Both the position numbers and the translations under genes were made by a program. The notes beneath the pieces are model-generated. The model saw only the letters and a list, made by a program, of their open reading frames with translations, had not been told where the DNA came from and searched no databases. Below, piece by piece: positions 51,239 through 62,000 of a stretch of 64,000 nucleotides of DNA. The stretch's first letter is position 1. The number at the start of each line of letters is the position of its first letter. The stretch is from assembly GCA_040222875.1 (NCBI GenBank), contig JAVKCG010000009.1:62001-126000 (forward strand), written 5' to 3'. The DNA is from JAJCYL01 sp040222875. Lineage in GTDB: Bacteria > Bacteroidota > Bacteroidia > Cytophagales > Cyclobacteriaceae.

Positions 51239-53955
51239 AACGATTGGTGGTGGCTTTCATAGTGTTGAATCATGGGCTCTTTGCCCAGGAGGGAAATGTT
51301 TCGCTGAGTTTAGTTGATAAGCCGGTAACTCAAATTTTGAACGAAATAGAGGCACAAAGCAGCTATAAGATTTACTACTCAACGGATTGGTTTCGTGACT
51401 ACAAGTTTGAAGGAGATTGGAATGATGTTGATTTGAAAGTGGCTTTGAATCAATTGTTGAACCCACTTGATTTAGGCTATATTCTTAGTGGCTCACATAT
51501 TATAGTACTTCCTTTTTCTCATCTTCCCGAATCATCCGCTAATCAGGTTAAAGACGCTGATCTGACACCAATAATCCATCTGACAGATACACGCAATGAT
51601 TTGTTTCCGATAAATTCAACGGGTTTGATTATTGGTAAAAACAATGTGGATACTGAAGGTAACTCATCGGTTGCGGGGTATGTCAGCGAGTTGTCCAATG
51701 GAGAGCCGATCATTGGTGCATTGGTTTTTGTCGATGATCCGTTTATCGGAACTACCACAGATAACCAGGGGTTTTATTCCTTGTCACTACCGCAGGGCAG
51801 CCACACGCTTCATGTACAATACGTCGGTTTAGAGGAAATAATTCAGCCAATTGAGTTACTGTCTGATGGCGATGCCAATTTTGAGATGACTGATGATATA
51901 GTGGCACTTAAAGAGATTACAATTGAATCAGAAAGGGATGCAAACATTAACAGGGTTCAGCTGGGGCTTAACCGAATCGATGTTAAGTCAATCAAAAACG
52001 TTCCGCTTGTATTGGGTGAACCAGATGTAATGAAAGTAGCAGCTACCCTACCTGGGGTTCAAACGGTAGGTGAGGCCGCAACTGGTTATAACGTACGAGG
52101 TGGGGCAGCTGATCAAAACCTTATACAGATAGATGGCGCCACCATCTACAACCCCGCTCATTTTTTCGGCTTTTTTTCGGTACTCAATAGCAATGTGATC
52201 AAGAAGCTGGATCTATTGAAAAGCAGCTTACCAGTGCAGTACGGTGGGCGGTTATCGTCGGTTTTTGATCTCACCATGATTGAAGGGAACAAGAAAGAAC
52301 TTTCAGGGAGCGGAACTATTAGCGTGGCAACCGCAGGCCTCACTTTGCAGGGTCCAATTGCCAAAGACAAAACATCTTTCGTTTTTGGTGCCAGAACAAC
52401 ATATTCAGACTGGGTTTTAAACCTTGTACCTAAATCATCGGACATAAGGGACAGCGAGGCATCCTTTTTTGATTTAGTGGGAAAGATAGACCATCAAATT
52501 GATCCTAATAATTCGATTTCAATTACTGGTTATTACAGCAAAGACCGCTTCAGATTGTCCTCAGATTCAACCTTTGCCTATTACAATGCTAATGGCTCCT
52601 TTTTATGGCGAAGAAATTTTAACAATAGGTTGATTGGTGAATTAAGGGCGGCGTATAATGAATATGATTTCGAAATAGATTTTGATGAAAATCCTATAGA
52701 GAGTTTCAATTCAGGCTATAAAGTAAAAGATCAGAATATCAATTTAGATTTTAACTACTTTATTAATGACAGGCAAAAGGTTGATTTTGGATATCAATTC
52801 AAAACTTACCAGGTTAGACCCGGATCCATCAAACCAGTGGGGCTGGAGTCATTGATCGAGTCGTCATCCATCGACTCTGAGAAAGCCCATGAGCATTCGA
52901 TGTACCTTTCTAATGACCTCGATTTAAGTCCGGATTTTTCGGTATACATCGGCCTGAGATATTCACTATTTAACGCATTAGGGCCGGGTACGGTGAATGT
53001 TTACTCCTCCGAGTCAAGCCGCTCAAACGAAACCGTAATTGACTCGCTCTTTTTTACTGACAATGATGTGATAGAAACATATCATGGCCCAGAGTTAAGG
53101 CTGGGTACAAGGTATTTTATAGGAAACGAAGCATCACTCAAGATTAGCTATAACCGAACCCGACAGTACATTCATAGGCTCACAAATACTATTGCAGTGG
53201 CCCCAACAGATACATGGAAGCTTTCAGACGCTCACATTAAACCACAAATAGGTGATCAATATTCAATTGGGCTGTTTAAGAATTTTGGCAATAAGGGGAT
53301 TGAAGCATCAGTAGAAGGCTATTATAAAAAGCTTATAAATGCCCTGGATTATAAGGATGGAGCTGACCTATCCCTTAATCAAAATATTGAAAGTGATGTG
53401 CTACAAGGGGATGGAACGGCCTTTGGGGTTGAGCTTTTTATCAAAAAGAAAAAAGGAAAATTTAATGGCTGGTTGAGTTATGCCTATTCAAGAACCTTTT
53501 TAAGGTTAAATGGCGAGTTTCCTGAGGAGCAGATCAATGGTGGGGAGCGCTTTCCGGCTAATTATGATAAGCCGCACAGCTTTAATGCGGTTACTAATTA
53601 CAGGCTAACCCGGCGCTATAGCTTTTCGGGAAACCTTGTTTATAGTACCGGCAGGCCAATAACCTTTCCAATAGCCAAGTTCGATTTTGGCGGAGCTGAG
53701 AAGATTCATTTTTCAAAAAGGAATGAATTCAGGATTCCAGATTATTTCAGGGTTGATATTGGTTTCAACATCGAGGGGAACCATAAGCGTAATAAGTTGA
53801 GCCATAGCTTCTGGAATATTTCAATTTACAATGTGATTGGGAGAAAGAACGTATACTCGGTTTTCTTTGAAACAAATGCTGGTCAAATTGAGGCTAAACA
53901 GCTATCGATTTTTGGTGCACCGATACCAACTGTTACTTACCATTTTGAATTCTGA
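51235..53955 (+). CDS. TonB-dependent receptor with STN and carboxypeptidase-regulatory domains
   Basis: A 906-residue outer-membrane receptor. Signal peptide (residues 1-18), STN domain (about 19-90: KPVTQILNEIEAQSSYKIYY), CarboxypepD_reg-like domain (about 140-220: SSVAGYVSELSNGEPIIG), plug (about 255-350: YNVRGGAADQNLIQIDGATI), then a 22-strand-type barrel to the C-terminus. The STN domain can signal to an anti-sigma factor in FecA-type systems, but none is encoded next to it. Substrate is unknown. Downstream DUF4249 is a frequent partner. Confidence 0.88.
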   Translation: MKRLVVAFIVLNHGLFAQEGNVSLSLVDKPVTQILNEIEAQSSYKIYYSTDWFRDYKFEGDWNDVDLKVALNQLLNPLDLGYILSGSHIIVLPFSHLPESSANQVKDADLTPIIHLTDTRNDLFPINSTGLIIGKNNVDTEGNSSVAGYVSELSNGEPIIGALVFVDDPFIGTTTDNQGFYSLSLPQGSHTLHVQYVGLEEIIQPIELLSDGDANFEMTDDIVALKEITIESERDANINRVQLGLNRIDVKSIKNVPLVLGEPDVMKVAATLPGVQTVGEAATGYNVRGGAADQNLIQIDGATIYNPAHFFGFFSVLNSNVIKKLDLLKSSLPVQYGGRLSSVFDLTMIEGNKKELSGSGTISVATAGLTLQGPIAKDKTSFVFGARTTYSDWVLNLVPKSSDIRDSEASFFDLVGKIDHQIDPNNSISITGYYSKDRFRLSSDSTFAYYNANGSFLWRRNFNNRLIGELRAAYNEYDFEIDFDENPIESFNSGYKVKDQNINLDFNYFINDRQKVDFGYQFKTYQVRPGSIKPVGLESLIESSSIDSEKAHEHSMYLSNDLDLSPDFSVYIGLRYSLFNALGPGTVNVYSSESSRSNETVIDSLFFTDNDVIETYHGPELRLGTRYFIGNEASLKISYNRTRQYIHRLTNTIAVAPTDTWKLSDAHIKPQIGDQYSIGLFKNFGNKGIEASVEGYYKKLINALDYKDGADLSLNQNIESDVLQGDGTAFGVELFIKKKKGKFNGWLSYAYSRTFLRLNGEFPEEQINGGERFPANYDKPHSFNAVTNYRLTRRYSFSGNLVYSTGRPITFPIAKFDFGGAEKIHFSKRNEFRIPDYFRVDIGFNIEGNHKRNKLSHSFWNISIYNVIGRKNVYSVFFETNAGQIEAKQLSIFGAPIPTVTYHFEF

Positions 53956-55124
53956 TGAGGGCCTTAAACACAGTCATATCAGCAATATTGTTACTCCTGT
54001 GGGCAGCGGCATGTGTTGACCCTTTTGAGTTAGAATCTGTCGGTGATACTAATTTCCTCGTGGTTGAAGGCTTTTTAAGCGATCGGGCCAAGAGGCATAA
54101 AATAAAACTGTCAAGATCAGGAGACCTGACTGCTGATCAATTTACATTAGAATCAGGTGCTCAGGTTTATGTAGAAGATGGGTCTGGTGCAAGAATTAAT
54201 TACTCGGAAACGAACCCGGGTATCTATGAAACCGAGGCATTTGCAAGTGGTGTAGTTGGCCGCACATACAACTTGATCGTTATCCTATCCAACGGCTCAA
54301 GCTATGTATCCGATCCCGTAACCTTACGGAGCACCCCGCCAATGACCGAAATCAAGGCTGACTTTTTATTGGCCACCCAGAATGACGACATTGATCGAAA
54401 CATTTTCAGATTCACAGTAGATACAGAAGACCCCGATAACCTCACCAGGTTTTATCGCTGGGAGTGGGAGGAAACTTATGAAATACAGACACCGCTGGTT
54501 TCCCGTTTTGTTTGGATCGAAGGACCAATAATCAACGATAGGCTGAACCCCACAAACAGGTGTTGGGCAAGTGATACATCCAATAACATTATCATTAAGT
54601 CGACCGAAGGACTGGAAAGGGATATAATACAAAACCAGACTATTCATACATTCAGATCATTTACTGAGGCAATGCGGGTGAGGTATAGCATACTTATTCG
54701 TCAAATGTCGCTGAGTGAGGAATCCTTCAGATATTGGAATCAGCTAAAATCATTCAATGAAACACCTGGTGGTTTATTTGATATACAGCCGGCTTCTGTT
54801 GTAGGTAATATTCGTTCTGTTGACAATCAGGATGAAGTGGTACTTGGGTATTTTGATGCTGCACAAGTGCAGGAAGAGCGAAAATTTTACACCCCCATGG
54901 ATTTTGTGGGTCAGGGATTTATTCCAACCACTGATGCGCTCAACTGCGATTTAGATACGCTCACCTTCACTGAATTAGGTCCTTTTATGGAGCAGCGTAC
55001 CAATACCATGAACCCATTTGAGGTAATAGACATTATCGGGAATGGTGTTTCTGTCGCTCCAACGATTTGTACTGATTGCACCAACCGGGGAATTAATCAA
55101 GAACCTGAATTTTGGGATGAATGA
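53955..55124 (+). CDS. DUF4249 lipoprotein
   Basis: A 389-residue protein with SPII signal (ILLLLWAAACVDPFE), then the DUF4249 core FLVVEGFLSDRAKRHKIKLSR, GARINYSETNPGIYETEAF and the Cys-rich end APTICTDCTNRGINQ. DUF4249 lipoproteins are paired with TonB-dependent receptors in Bacteroidota and probably assist uptake at the outer membrane. The start shares one base with the receptor stop (TGATG). Confidence 0.88.
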   Translation: MRALNTVISAILLLLWAAACVDPFELESVGDTNFLVVEGFLSDRAKRHKIKLSRSGDLTADQFTLESGAQVYVEDGSGARINYSETNPGIYETEAFASGVVGRTYNLIVILSNGSSYVSDPVTLRSTPPMTEIKADFLLATQNDDIDRNIFRFTVDTEDPDNLTRFYRWEWEETYEIQTPLVSRFVWIEGPIINDRLNPTNRCWASDTSNNIIIKSTEGLERDIIQNQTIHTFRSFTEAMRVRYSILIRQMSLSEESFRYWNQLKSFNETPGGLFDIQPASVVGNIRSVDNQDEVVLGYFDAAQVQEERKFYTPMDFVGQGFIPTTDALNCDLDTLTFTELGPFMEQRTNTMNPFEVIDIIGNGVSVAPTICTDCTNRGINQEPEFWDE

Positions 55125-56755
55125 GGTGGTTGATGCTATTTATGGTCTTCACTGCTTTTTTAGCAACAGCTCAGGTCCAAAACCGATCTCTACCATCGGA
55201 AACGATTTTTATAGAGCCCAATGCTAAATTGTTAATCAGCGCAGAAGAACTCAGGTATTCATTATCAGCATTCTCAGGAGGGAGCTATTCTGAAATAAGC
55301 AAATTGGCCATGGTTGAATTGGTCAATGAATCGGGGCAGTCAGTAAATAGGAGCATGGTTATGCTCAACAGCGGAAGGGGTGAAGGGGCTTTTTCAATAC
55401 CGAATGATTTTAAAACCGGTGCTTATAATTTAATAGCCTACACAAGATGGATGCAAAATTTCGGAATAGATGCAATTGCATCTTCGGTATTGAAAATCAT
55501 CAATCTAAATGAAGATATTGATCAGTTAGATTTAGCTGATCCAAATCTGGATACGGCAAGTACACCAACTACTGGGAATGCAATAGCCATTGAAACAGAC
55601 AGACTGAATTACAGTACGAGAGAGCGGATTACGCTTAAAATGAGTGCGGATGATTTGGTGGATGTTGCCATTTCAGTACGACCCTCCGCACCTGATTGTT
55701 CGTTTGTTCGTATTGATCGAAATGATTCCCTAATGACCTCGGTGGGATCACTGTTGGTTCCTGAAATACGCGGAGACCTTATAACAGGCACCCTGTCGTT
55801 AGACGGCCAACCGAAGGAGGGCGTCAAAATTTTCCTGACTTCAGCGGAAAAAAATTTCGATTTCCATGCATCTGAAACTGATTCTGTAGGAAGGTTCTTT
55901 TTTACAACACAGGTAAACTCTTCAAAAATATTTATCAGTCATGAGCCGTTGGATGGGGAGGTAGACATCCGCCTGGAAAATGACTATATAAAAAATCATA
56001 ATGCGCTTGCACCGAAACCGTTGATAATAACCGCAGCAGAACGTGAGTACATCACCAACAAGGTTGAGCATGTCAGGGTGCATTCTGCTTATAAAGAAAT
56101 AATTAAAGGTATTGCACCTTACAAGAAATTTGAGCCATTTTTTGGCAAAGCCGATAAGACACATTTATTGGATGACTACACACGATTTGTGGTAATGGAC
56201 GAAGTGATACGAGAGTATGTGGGCCTGGTATTTTTAAGACGGGATGAAACCGGATACCTTTTCAAGGTCAGGAATGTGGACGACCGCTACATAATTTTTC
56301 AGGAAAACCCCCTTATGCTTGTTGATGGTGTACCGTTTTTCACAACTTCCGAATTGATGGCTTTAGATCCGCTGAAAATAGAATTGTTGGATGTGGTTGC
56401 GAGAAAGTATTATTACCAGTCTACAGCCAATCATGGCATCCTGAGTTTCCGCTCTTATGAGGGCGCTCTTGAAAACATCGAGATCCCCGAAACAACAAAG
56501 GAGTTTACATATGATGGAATCGCCCAGAAGGTTGGACATGCAAGGCCTAATTACGAAGTAGCTGGCACCAGAAATTCCAAGGTGCCAGATTACAACCCGC
56601 AGGTTTATTGGAACGCAAATACGACCATTGACGGATCATCGGTGGTTCAATTTTTCACTGGTGATTTAACCGGACAATTTGATATTGTTGTTAGCGGTTT
56701 TAACAATGCAGGTGACCAGTTTTATGGAAAATCAACAATCCAGGTGTCAGAATAA
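55121..56755 (+). CDS. Exported hypothetical protein of the TonB-receptor operon, macroglobulin-like
   Basis: A 544-residue protein with a signal peptide (WLMLFMVFTAFLATAQ). The N-terminal domain (residues 30-140: GRGEGAFSIPNDFKTGAYNL and YTRWMQNFG) resembles MG2-like beta-sandwiches of Bacteroidota proteins that go with receptor/DUF4249 pairs. The later part contains repeated beta segments and ends with a beta domain. The start overlaps the DUF4249 stop by 4 bases. Last gene of the unit; function unknown. Confidence 0.72.
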   Translation: MRWLMLFMVFTAFLATAQVQNRSLPSETIFIEPNAKLLISAEELRYSLSAFSGGSYSEISKLAMVELVNESGQSVNRSMVMLNSGRGEGAFSIPNDFKTGAYNLIAYTRWMQNFGIDAIASSVLKIINLNEDIDQLDLADPNLDTASTPTTGNAIAIETDRLNYSTRERITLKMSADDLVDVAISVRPSAPDCSFVRIDRNDSLMTSVGSLLVPEIRGDLITGTLSLDGQPKEGVKIFLTSAEKNFDFHASETDSVGRFFFTTQVNSSKIFISHEPLDGEVDIRLENDYIKNHNALAPKPLIITAAEREYITNKVEHVRVHSAYKEIIKGIAPYKKFEPFFGKADKTHLLDDYTRFVVMDEVIREYVGLVFLRRDETGYLFKVRNVDDRYIIFQENPLMLVDGVPFFTTSELMALDPLKIELLDVVARKYYYQSTANHGILSFRSYEGALENIEIPETTKEFTYDGIAQKVGHARPNYEVAGTRNSKVPDYNPQVYWNANTTIDGSSVVQFFTGDLTGQFDIVVSGFNNAGDQFYGKSTIQVSE

Positions 56756-56806
56756 ACTGAATTCTTTGACTAGGGTTTTTGAATCAAATGAATACTTAAA
56801 AAAGCC

Positions 56807-58159
56807 TTATTCTTTAATTGATACCCTGTTAGCACCTGGTTCATTGCGTGTTTCAAGCTTCTTAAGAATGAATTCACCCACATTTTTGCCCTGGCTTACG
56901 CCATTGTCGATAGCCGGCATGTAATGTATGCCACCATATAGCCTGCTGACAGCAGCTTCAGAAGAGGCATCAATAAATGAATTAAACGACCTGGCCGGAA
57001 GGCCAAACTCCATCTCAGTAGTATCAAGAAAACTAAAGTTTTCACCAAATAAATCAGTTAGGGTATAAGCGGCGGCGGTTGAAATTACGCTGTGCCCACT
57101 CGTATATTCAGGGAATGGCGGGGTTTGCAATAATGGGGCCCAACTCTCATCAAGGTATTCATTGATGACGGTTTCAGGTCTGATGAGTATGCTCCTCCAT
57201 TTTTCGTCCCAGCAGCTTATAAATGCATCAAACAGTGCAATTGACGTCAGAGCGTAGGCTTCTGTTGTTTCCATGAAGCTGCTTTCCGCTTTTCTGGTGG
57301 CAATGGCTGTAATGCCCATCCAATGGCCACCTGGAGTAATTTTTTTTGTCGCAAACATGGCATGGCCCGCATGGTGCGAAACATAAGGGTTGCAGTCCCA
57401 AAACTTTGCTATTTCCTCTTCTTCATCAGTTAAGTTTTTTCCAGTTTCATAAACCTCAATTAGCTCTTGATAAAATTGACTGCTTTCGTCCATGTTAAAA
57501 GGGGTGGGAGGCTCTGGTACAAACTGAGTTGCTGAGTCAATTACGAATGGCCTTATTTTATTCCAGTGCGGTTCAATACCATCCATATAATCTGGTGGGG
57601 TGGGTTTCCAGGCATCCTGATCTTCTAGAATAGTATATTTTGGAAATGTACGTGTTTGCTTGTAATTGTCTTTATCTGCCCACGCTAACACATGATCGGC
57701 AACTTCTTGTCCATAAGCTTTAGATCTATCAAAAACATCAGAGGGAATACCCGTATTATCGATTTCCGTCCATAACTGTTTTTGGTATTTCTCCATTTTT
57801 TCTTCTGAAAAGATAAGGGCTTTACCTACCTGGGTATATGCCTGGAGGGCAGCTACCTCAAGACTAATGTCTTTAGTAGTATCTGATTGAGGGGGCATCG
57901 AGAACCCTTTAAGTTGACCAGCCAATGATTTGAATTCGTCATTACCTGAGGCCAACACCTCATATGCAGCTATGCTTGGATAAGCATAAATACGGCTGGC
58001 AACTGGTGGTGAGAAGATATCATGGATGATGATATCGGTGAGTGCTTTTACAGATCGCTGGAAATACTCAGGATCATTAACAGACTCTTTGTAAGCTGTA
58101 GATGGAGTGCAGGCATTTAATAAGATTAATGCAAGTAGCCCTATTAATTTGTTATTCAT
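56807..58159 (-). CDS. Vanadium-dependent haloperoxidase-like lipoprotein (PAP2 family)
   Basis: A 450-residue protein with SPII signal (GLLALILLNACTPSTAY). The vanadate/phosphate site is seen as FPEYTSGHSVIS (Ser-Gly-His) and RLYGGIHYMPAIDNG (Arg and His), the chloroperoxidase/PAP2 pattern. Other conserved parts are AGHAMFATKKITPGGHWMG. It could oxidise halides or act as an acid phosphatase; sequence alone does not decide. It converges with the TonB-receptor operon and lies 9 bases downstream of the GyrI-like gene. Confidence 0.85.
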   Translation of the reverse strand: MNNKLIGLLALILLNACTPSTAYKESVNDPEYFQRSVKALTDIIIHDIFSPPVASRIYAYPSIAAYEVLASGNDEFKSLAGQLKGFSMPPQSDTTKDISLEVAALQAYTQVGKALIFSEEKMEKYQKQLWTEIDNTGIPSDVFDRSKAYGQEVADHVLAWADKDNYKQTRTFPKYTILEDQDAWKPTPPDYMDGIEPHWNKIRPFVIDSATQFVPEPPTPFNMDESSQFYQELIEVYETGKNLTDEEEEIAKFWDCNPYVSHHAGHAMFATKKITPGGHWMGITAIATRKAESSFMETTEAYALTSIALFDAFISCWDEKWRSILIRPETVINEYLDESWAPLLQTPPFPEYTSGHSVISTAAAYTLTDLFGENFSFLDTTEMEFGLPARSFNSFIDASSEAAVSRLYGGIHYMPAIDNGVSQGKNVGEFILKKLETRNEPGANRVSIKE

Positions 58160-58168
58160 ATCACGTAA

Positions 58169-59056
58169 TTATTTGATTGGAAGGAATACCTCAGCCTTCC
58201 AGTTTCTTTCATTTGTATCAAAGTTAGGGTTATTGTGAAAAACCTCTATCGGCGTATCAGTGGTTTTCAGCCCTCTTTTATCTGCTTCTTTAAGTAGTTC
58301 GTACCAGGCTCTATCTGAGGTTATGTAATTGCCATAATAGTCGGCTTTTAACGCCTTGAAACGCTCAATTTGCTTGTATTTTAAGAGTGGGTGATCAGGC
58401 AATGAATCTATTCTAACTATAGGATAGCAAAGGTCAAACTTTAGGGTGCTCTCTAATAAATTCCATTCGGTTACCTGCACCATCGGGAAGCCAGAATCAG
58501 CCAACCCATTCTCCGCTATGAACGAACTCAAAAATGAGAAGTTTCTCATCATTCCTTGTGCCTTATCAAGCTGTGAGGCCTCCAGGGGAATGTAGATGCA
58601 GAACGTACCTTCAAAAGTTGTTTCTTCCACGTTGGTCACCCGAAACCTGCTCAGGTGGTCCTTCATTTTATTGTAAAAATCCCTGACTGTTCTTTCAGCT
58701 GAAGATTCGATAGCTGTTTCAGTGAAAGGAATTTTGAGCTTATTTAAAGTGCTGTTTGTTGGCTCCGAGATATAGACTATCACATGGGTTGTTGAGTCGT
58801 CAATAATTTCAGTTGTCCAATTGTATTGGTACGACTTCTCATCAATTTGAATAACCTGTTCAATGGAATTTGTCTCCGTCTGCTTGAATAATGAAGAGTT
58901 ATTGAGTGTAGCACCCCAGGTTTTTATCATTTGAATTACAGTACCAGATGTGGTTTTAACCTTAAATCTAATGCGATATTCATAGGGCTTGATTAAGAAA
59001 TACCAGCCCAAGAATAGCGTAGCAATAGTGAACCCTAAGACAACTATTCTCTTCAT
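58169..59056 (-). CDS. GyrI-like/effector-binding domain protein with membrane anchor
   Basis: A 295-residue protein with one N-terminal membrane helix (VVLGFTIATLFLGWYFLI). Residues 25-140 look like a SRPBCC-type domain; the C-terminal half (DRAWYELLKEADKRGLKTTD and NWKAEVFLPIK) is the GyrI-like effector-binding fold known from AraC-type regulators. There is no DNA-binding domain, so it is probably a sensor or ligand binder outside the cytoplasm. It lies one base after the CRTAC1 gene. Confidence 0.72.
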   Translation of the reverse strand: MKRIVVLGFTIATLFLGWYFLIKPYEYRIRFKVKTTSGTVIQMIKTWGATLNNSSLFKQTETNSIEQVIQIDEKSYQYNWTTEIIDDSTTHVIVYISEPTNSTLNKLKIPFTETAIESSAERTVRDFYNKMKDHLSRFRVTNVEETTFEGTFCIYIPLEASQLDKAQGMMRNFSFLSSFIAENGLADSGFPMVQVTEWNLLESTLKFDLCYPIVRIDSLPDHPLLKYKQIERFKALKADYYGNYITSDRAWYELLKEADKRGLKTTDTPIEVFHNNPNFDTNERNWKAEVFLPIK

Positions 59057-59057
59057 A

Positions 59058-62000
59058 TCAATTTATGGAATAAACCTGTGCGGCATCATTGTTTAAGGTC
59101 ACTAATAAATAATCATCACCTTGAAGCCTGATGATATTGATGTGCCTGGCAGATTTATTGATGAGTTTCAGGCCTAATGCATCACCATATTGAATGTCAT
59201 TGGCACTATTAATTAATGCCCCTGGAAAGCTGCCTAAGCGACCATGGAAAGGTGTTAAACCGAAGTAATTACCAGCGGCTAAAACCTCACCTTGGCCATC
59301 TTTGTCAAAATCAAAAACTGACATTGTCATGATAGGGGCCAGTTGCATTTTAGCAGGAAATGGTGTGAAGCTAAATTCACCATTCTCATTTATTAGATAT
59401 CCCGATTCCAAAGTATTTACCTCGTATAAAATGGCATTATCAAGTTTATCTTCAAAAATTTGCTCTATCGTTTGCCCTGCAAAATCTTTATAAGCTGTGT
59501 ATTTCTTTCGTAGCTCCACCATCTGCGAGGCCAACTCATTCAAGCCTAAAAGCGGATAATATTTGCCACTTTTTGCCGTAGCTAGTACTGTTTCTGTACT
59601 TCCATTTTTATCGAAGTCATTGTAATACATCCTAAGTGGATATTCGTCTGTTGCAATGAATTTGGAGTTTTTTCCCCAATTTCCAAGGATGTAATCTAAA
59701 TCCCCATCACTATCGATATCGAATGGAGCAATACTTTGCCAAAGGCCATTGATTTGATGTTTTAACAATTTGACTTCGATTAATTCACCAGCATTGTTCT
59801 TAAAAAAACGCGGGGGCATCCATTCACCAATAAGAATTAAATCTTCTCGTGAATCTGCATCAAAATCTGTCCAGATGGCATCTGTGAGCATTCCAGCATG
59901 TTGCAGGCTTTCATTTTGTACAATCTCAAATGAAGTTTGGTTGTTTTGCAGCAGGTAGCTGTTGGGTATTTTTCCGAAATCATTGGTAATTGCGTGATTC
60001 CCAACGAAGACATCAAGGTCACCATCATTGTCGAAATCTGCAGGTGCTACAATGGATGCGTTTTCGAACATTTCTGGCAAGGAATTTTTGTTAAAACCGT
60101 TTTCAGACTGGGTGTATAAATTGTCCAACAATGGTTTCATTTTATTATAAAAATCTCCACCACCAGTTGCCACTAACAGGTCGTTTTTTGAATCCTGATT
60201 GAAATCCCCAATGATTGCTGAGATATCCTCAGTAATTGAATCCGTTCTTATCTGGCTGAAATAACTCTTAGTGAAACCTGAATCGCTTTGGGTATATATA
60301 TGTGAAGGTTTGAATTTTGAACCGCCGAAGAAAATGTCATCAAGGCCATCATCGTTAAGGTCGCCGATTGCCGTTGCAGGGCCACGATCTGAAATTTGGT
60401 AGGGGATAAGTTTCTGCCTGTCAAAATCCGTATAGCGATCTTCCGTATGTATAAAAATGATACCGAGGTTTCCTTCTATTAAGGTGAACTGATTGGAACT
60501 TTCGTTTTCTTGAGTAGGAAAAGTTTTACTGGTAGTTTCTGGAGAAACTATTAATGTTTGGTTCAGCTGTATATCGGTTAGGAGTTGCGAAGATTTGTCA
60601 GGCCAGATTATACGGATAGAGTCAACCTTTGAAGCCTGTCCGTAACCAAAGTGAATTACAGGCTCAGATGAAGATTGAAACCCCCGTACCGTGTATAACT
60701 CCTTAAACTGTAATTGACCGTTTAGGTATGAATAAACCTTTGTGCCAATTCCAAATGTATTTGGCCCTCTAAAATTGAATTTCAATCTTAGATAAGCCGC
60801 ATCACGGGTTTGGTTTGCATAAATATTAGCTTCAGCGTTGATGTTGTTTATAATCAAATCCAGATCACCATCATTGTCAAGGTCTGATAGTGCAGTGGCT
60901 GTTGAAAAATTCGCATCATCAGGAACCCATTCCTCTGATCTATCCACAAACTGGAGATCGTTATTTCCTGTAAATAGATAATTTCTAATTGCTCCGGAAG
61001 GCATCAATTCCAATGCTTCCTGATCCACGAGTTTGGTTGCATCGATTTTATTTCTGATCTGTTCGTCAGAGACAAAGCGTATGTAGTCCAAATCATTTGG
61101 CCGCCTGGGAATTCCGTTGGAAATAAATAAGTCCTGCTTTCCATCATTATTGTAATCAGCAAAAAGTGCACTCCAACTCCAGTCAGTGGCGGCCACTCCG
61201 CTTAGCAAAGCAGATTCAGAAAAGGAGCCATCATTTTGCATGATCTGGAGCATATTCCTCGAAAATTGATAATGATAGCCGTATCTCTCGGTGCGCAACC
61301 GCATGATGTTTGGAGTGTCATCGCCCTCTGAGCTTTTTAGAACTCGCTCATCTTCAGGTAGCATATCAAGCGAGATGAGGTCAGGGAGTCCGTCGTTATT
61401 AATGTCGGATACATCATTGCCCATTGAAAAACGAGTTGTATGACCGAACCTCTGGCGAAGTTGATCGGAAAAAGTACCATCACCATTGTTCACATAGTAA
61501 TAGTCATCTTCATGGAAATCATTGCCAATGTATAAGTCAGGGAAGCCATCCTGGTTGAAATCAGAGACAGCAATACCAAGTCCGTAACCATTAATGCCCC
61601 CGAAGATGCCGGCTTCTTCACTGACATCGGTGAATCTTCCGCCGTCATTTCTGAGTAATTTGTCGCCGGTTTCATAGTTTCTTTCATAACGCAGTTTGGC
61701 ATGTCCAAACGACTCCTGAGTATGGACGGCATGATTCAACAGGTACATGTCCAGGTCACCATCCAGGTCATAATCAAGCAGGGCCGCTGTTGAACTGTAG
61801 GTATCATAATCCAACCCGAATTGCCTGGAACTTTCAGTAAAAGTATTGTCGCCATTATTGAGGAATAGTTCATTATGTCCGCCCAACCCTCTAAGGCCAA
61901 CAACCGCACAGACATATATATCAAGCCATCCATCACCGTTTATATCTCCCATTATTGCTCCGGTATTCCAGTCACTTTCACCGCTTACCCCGGCGGTTTC

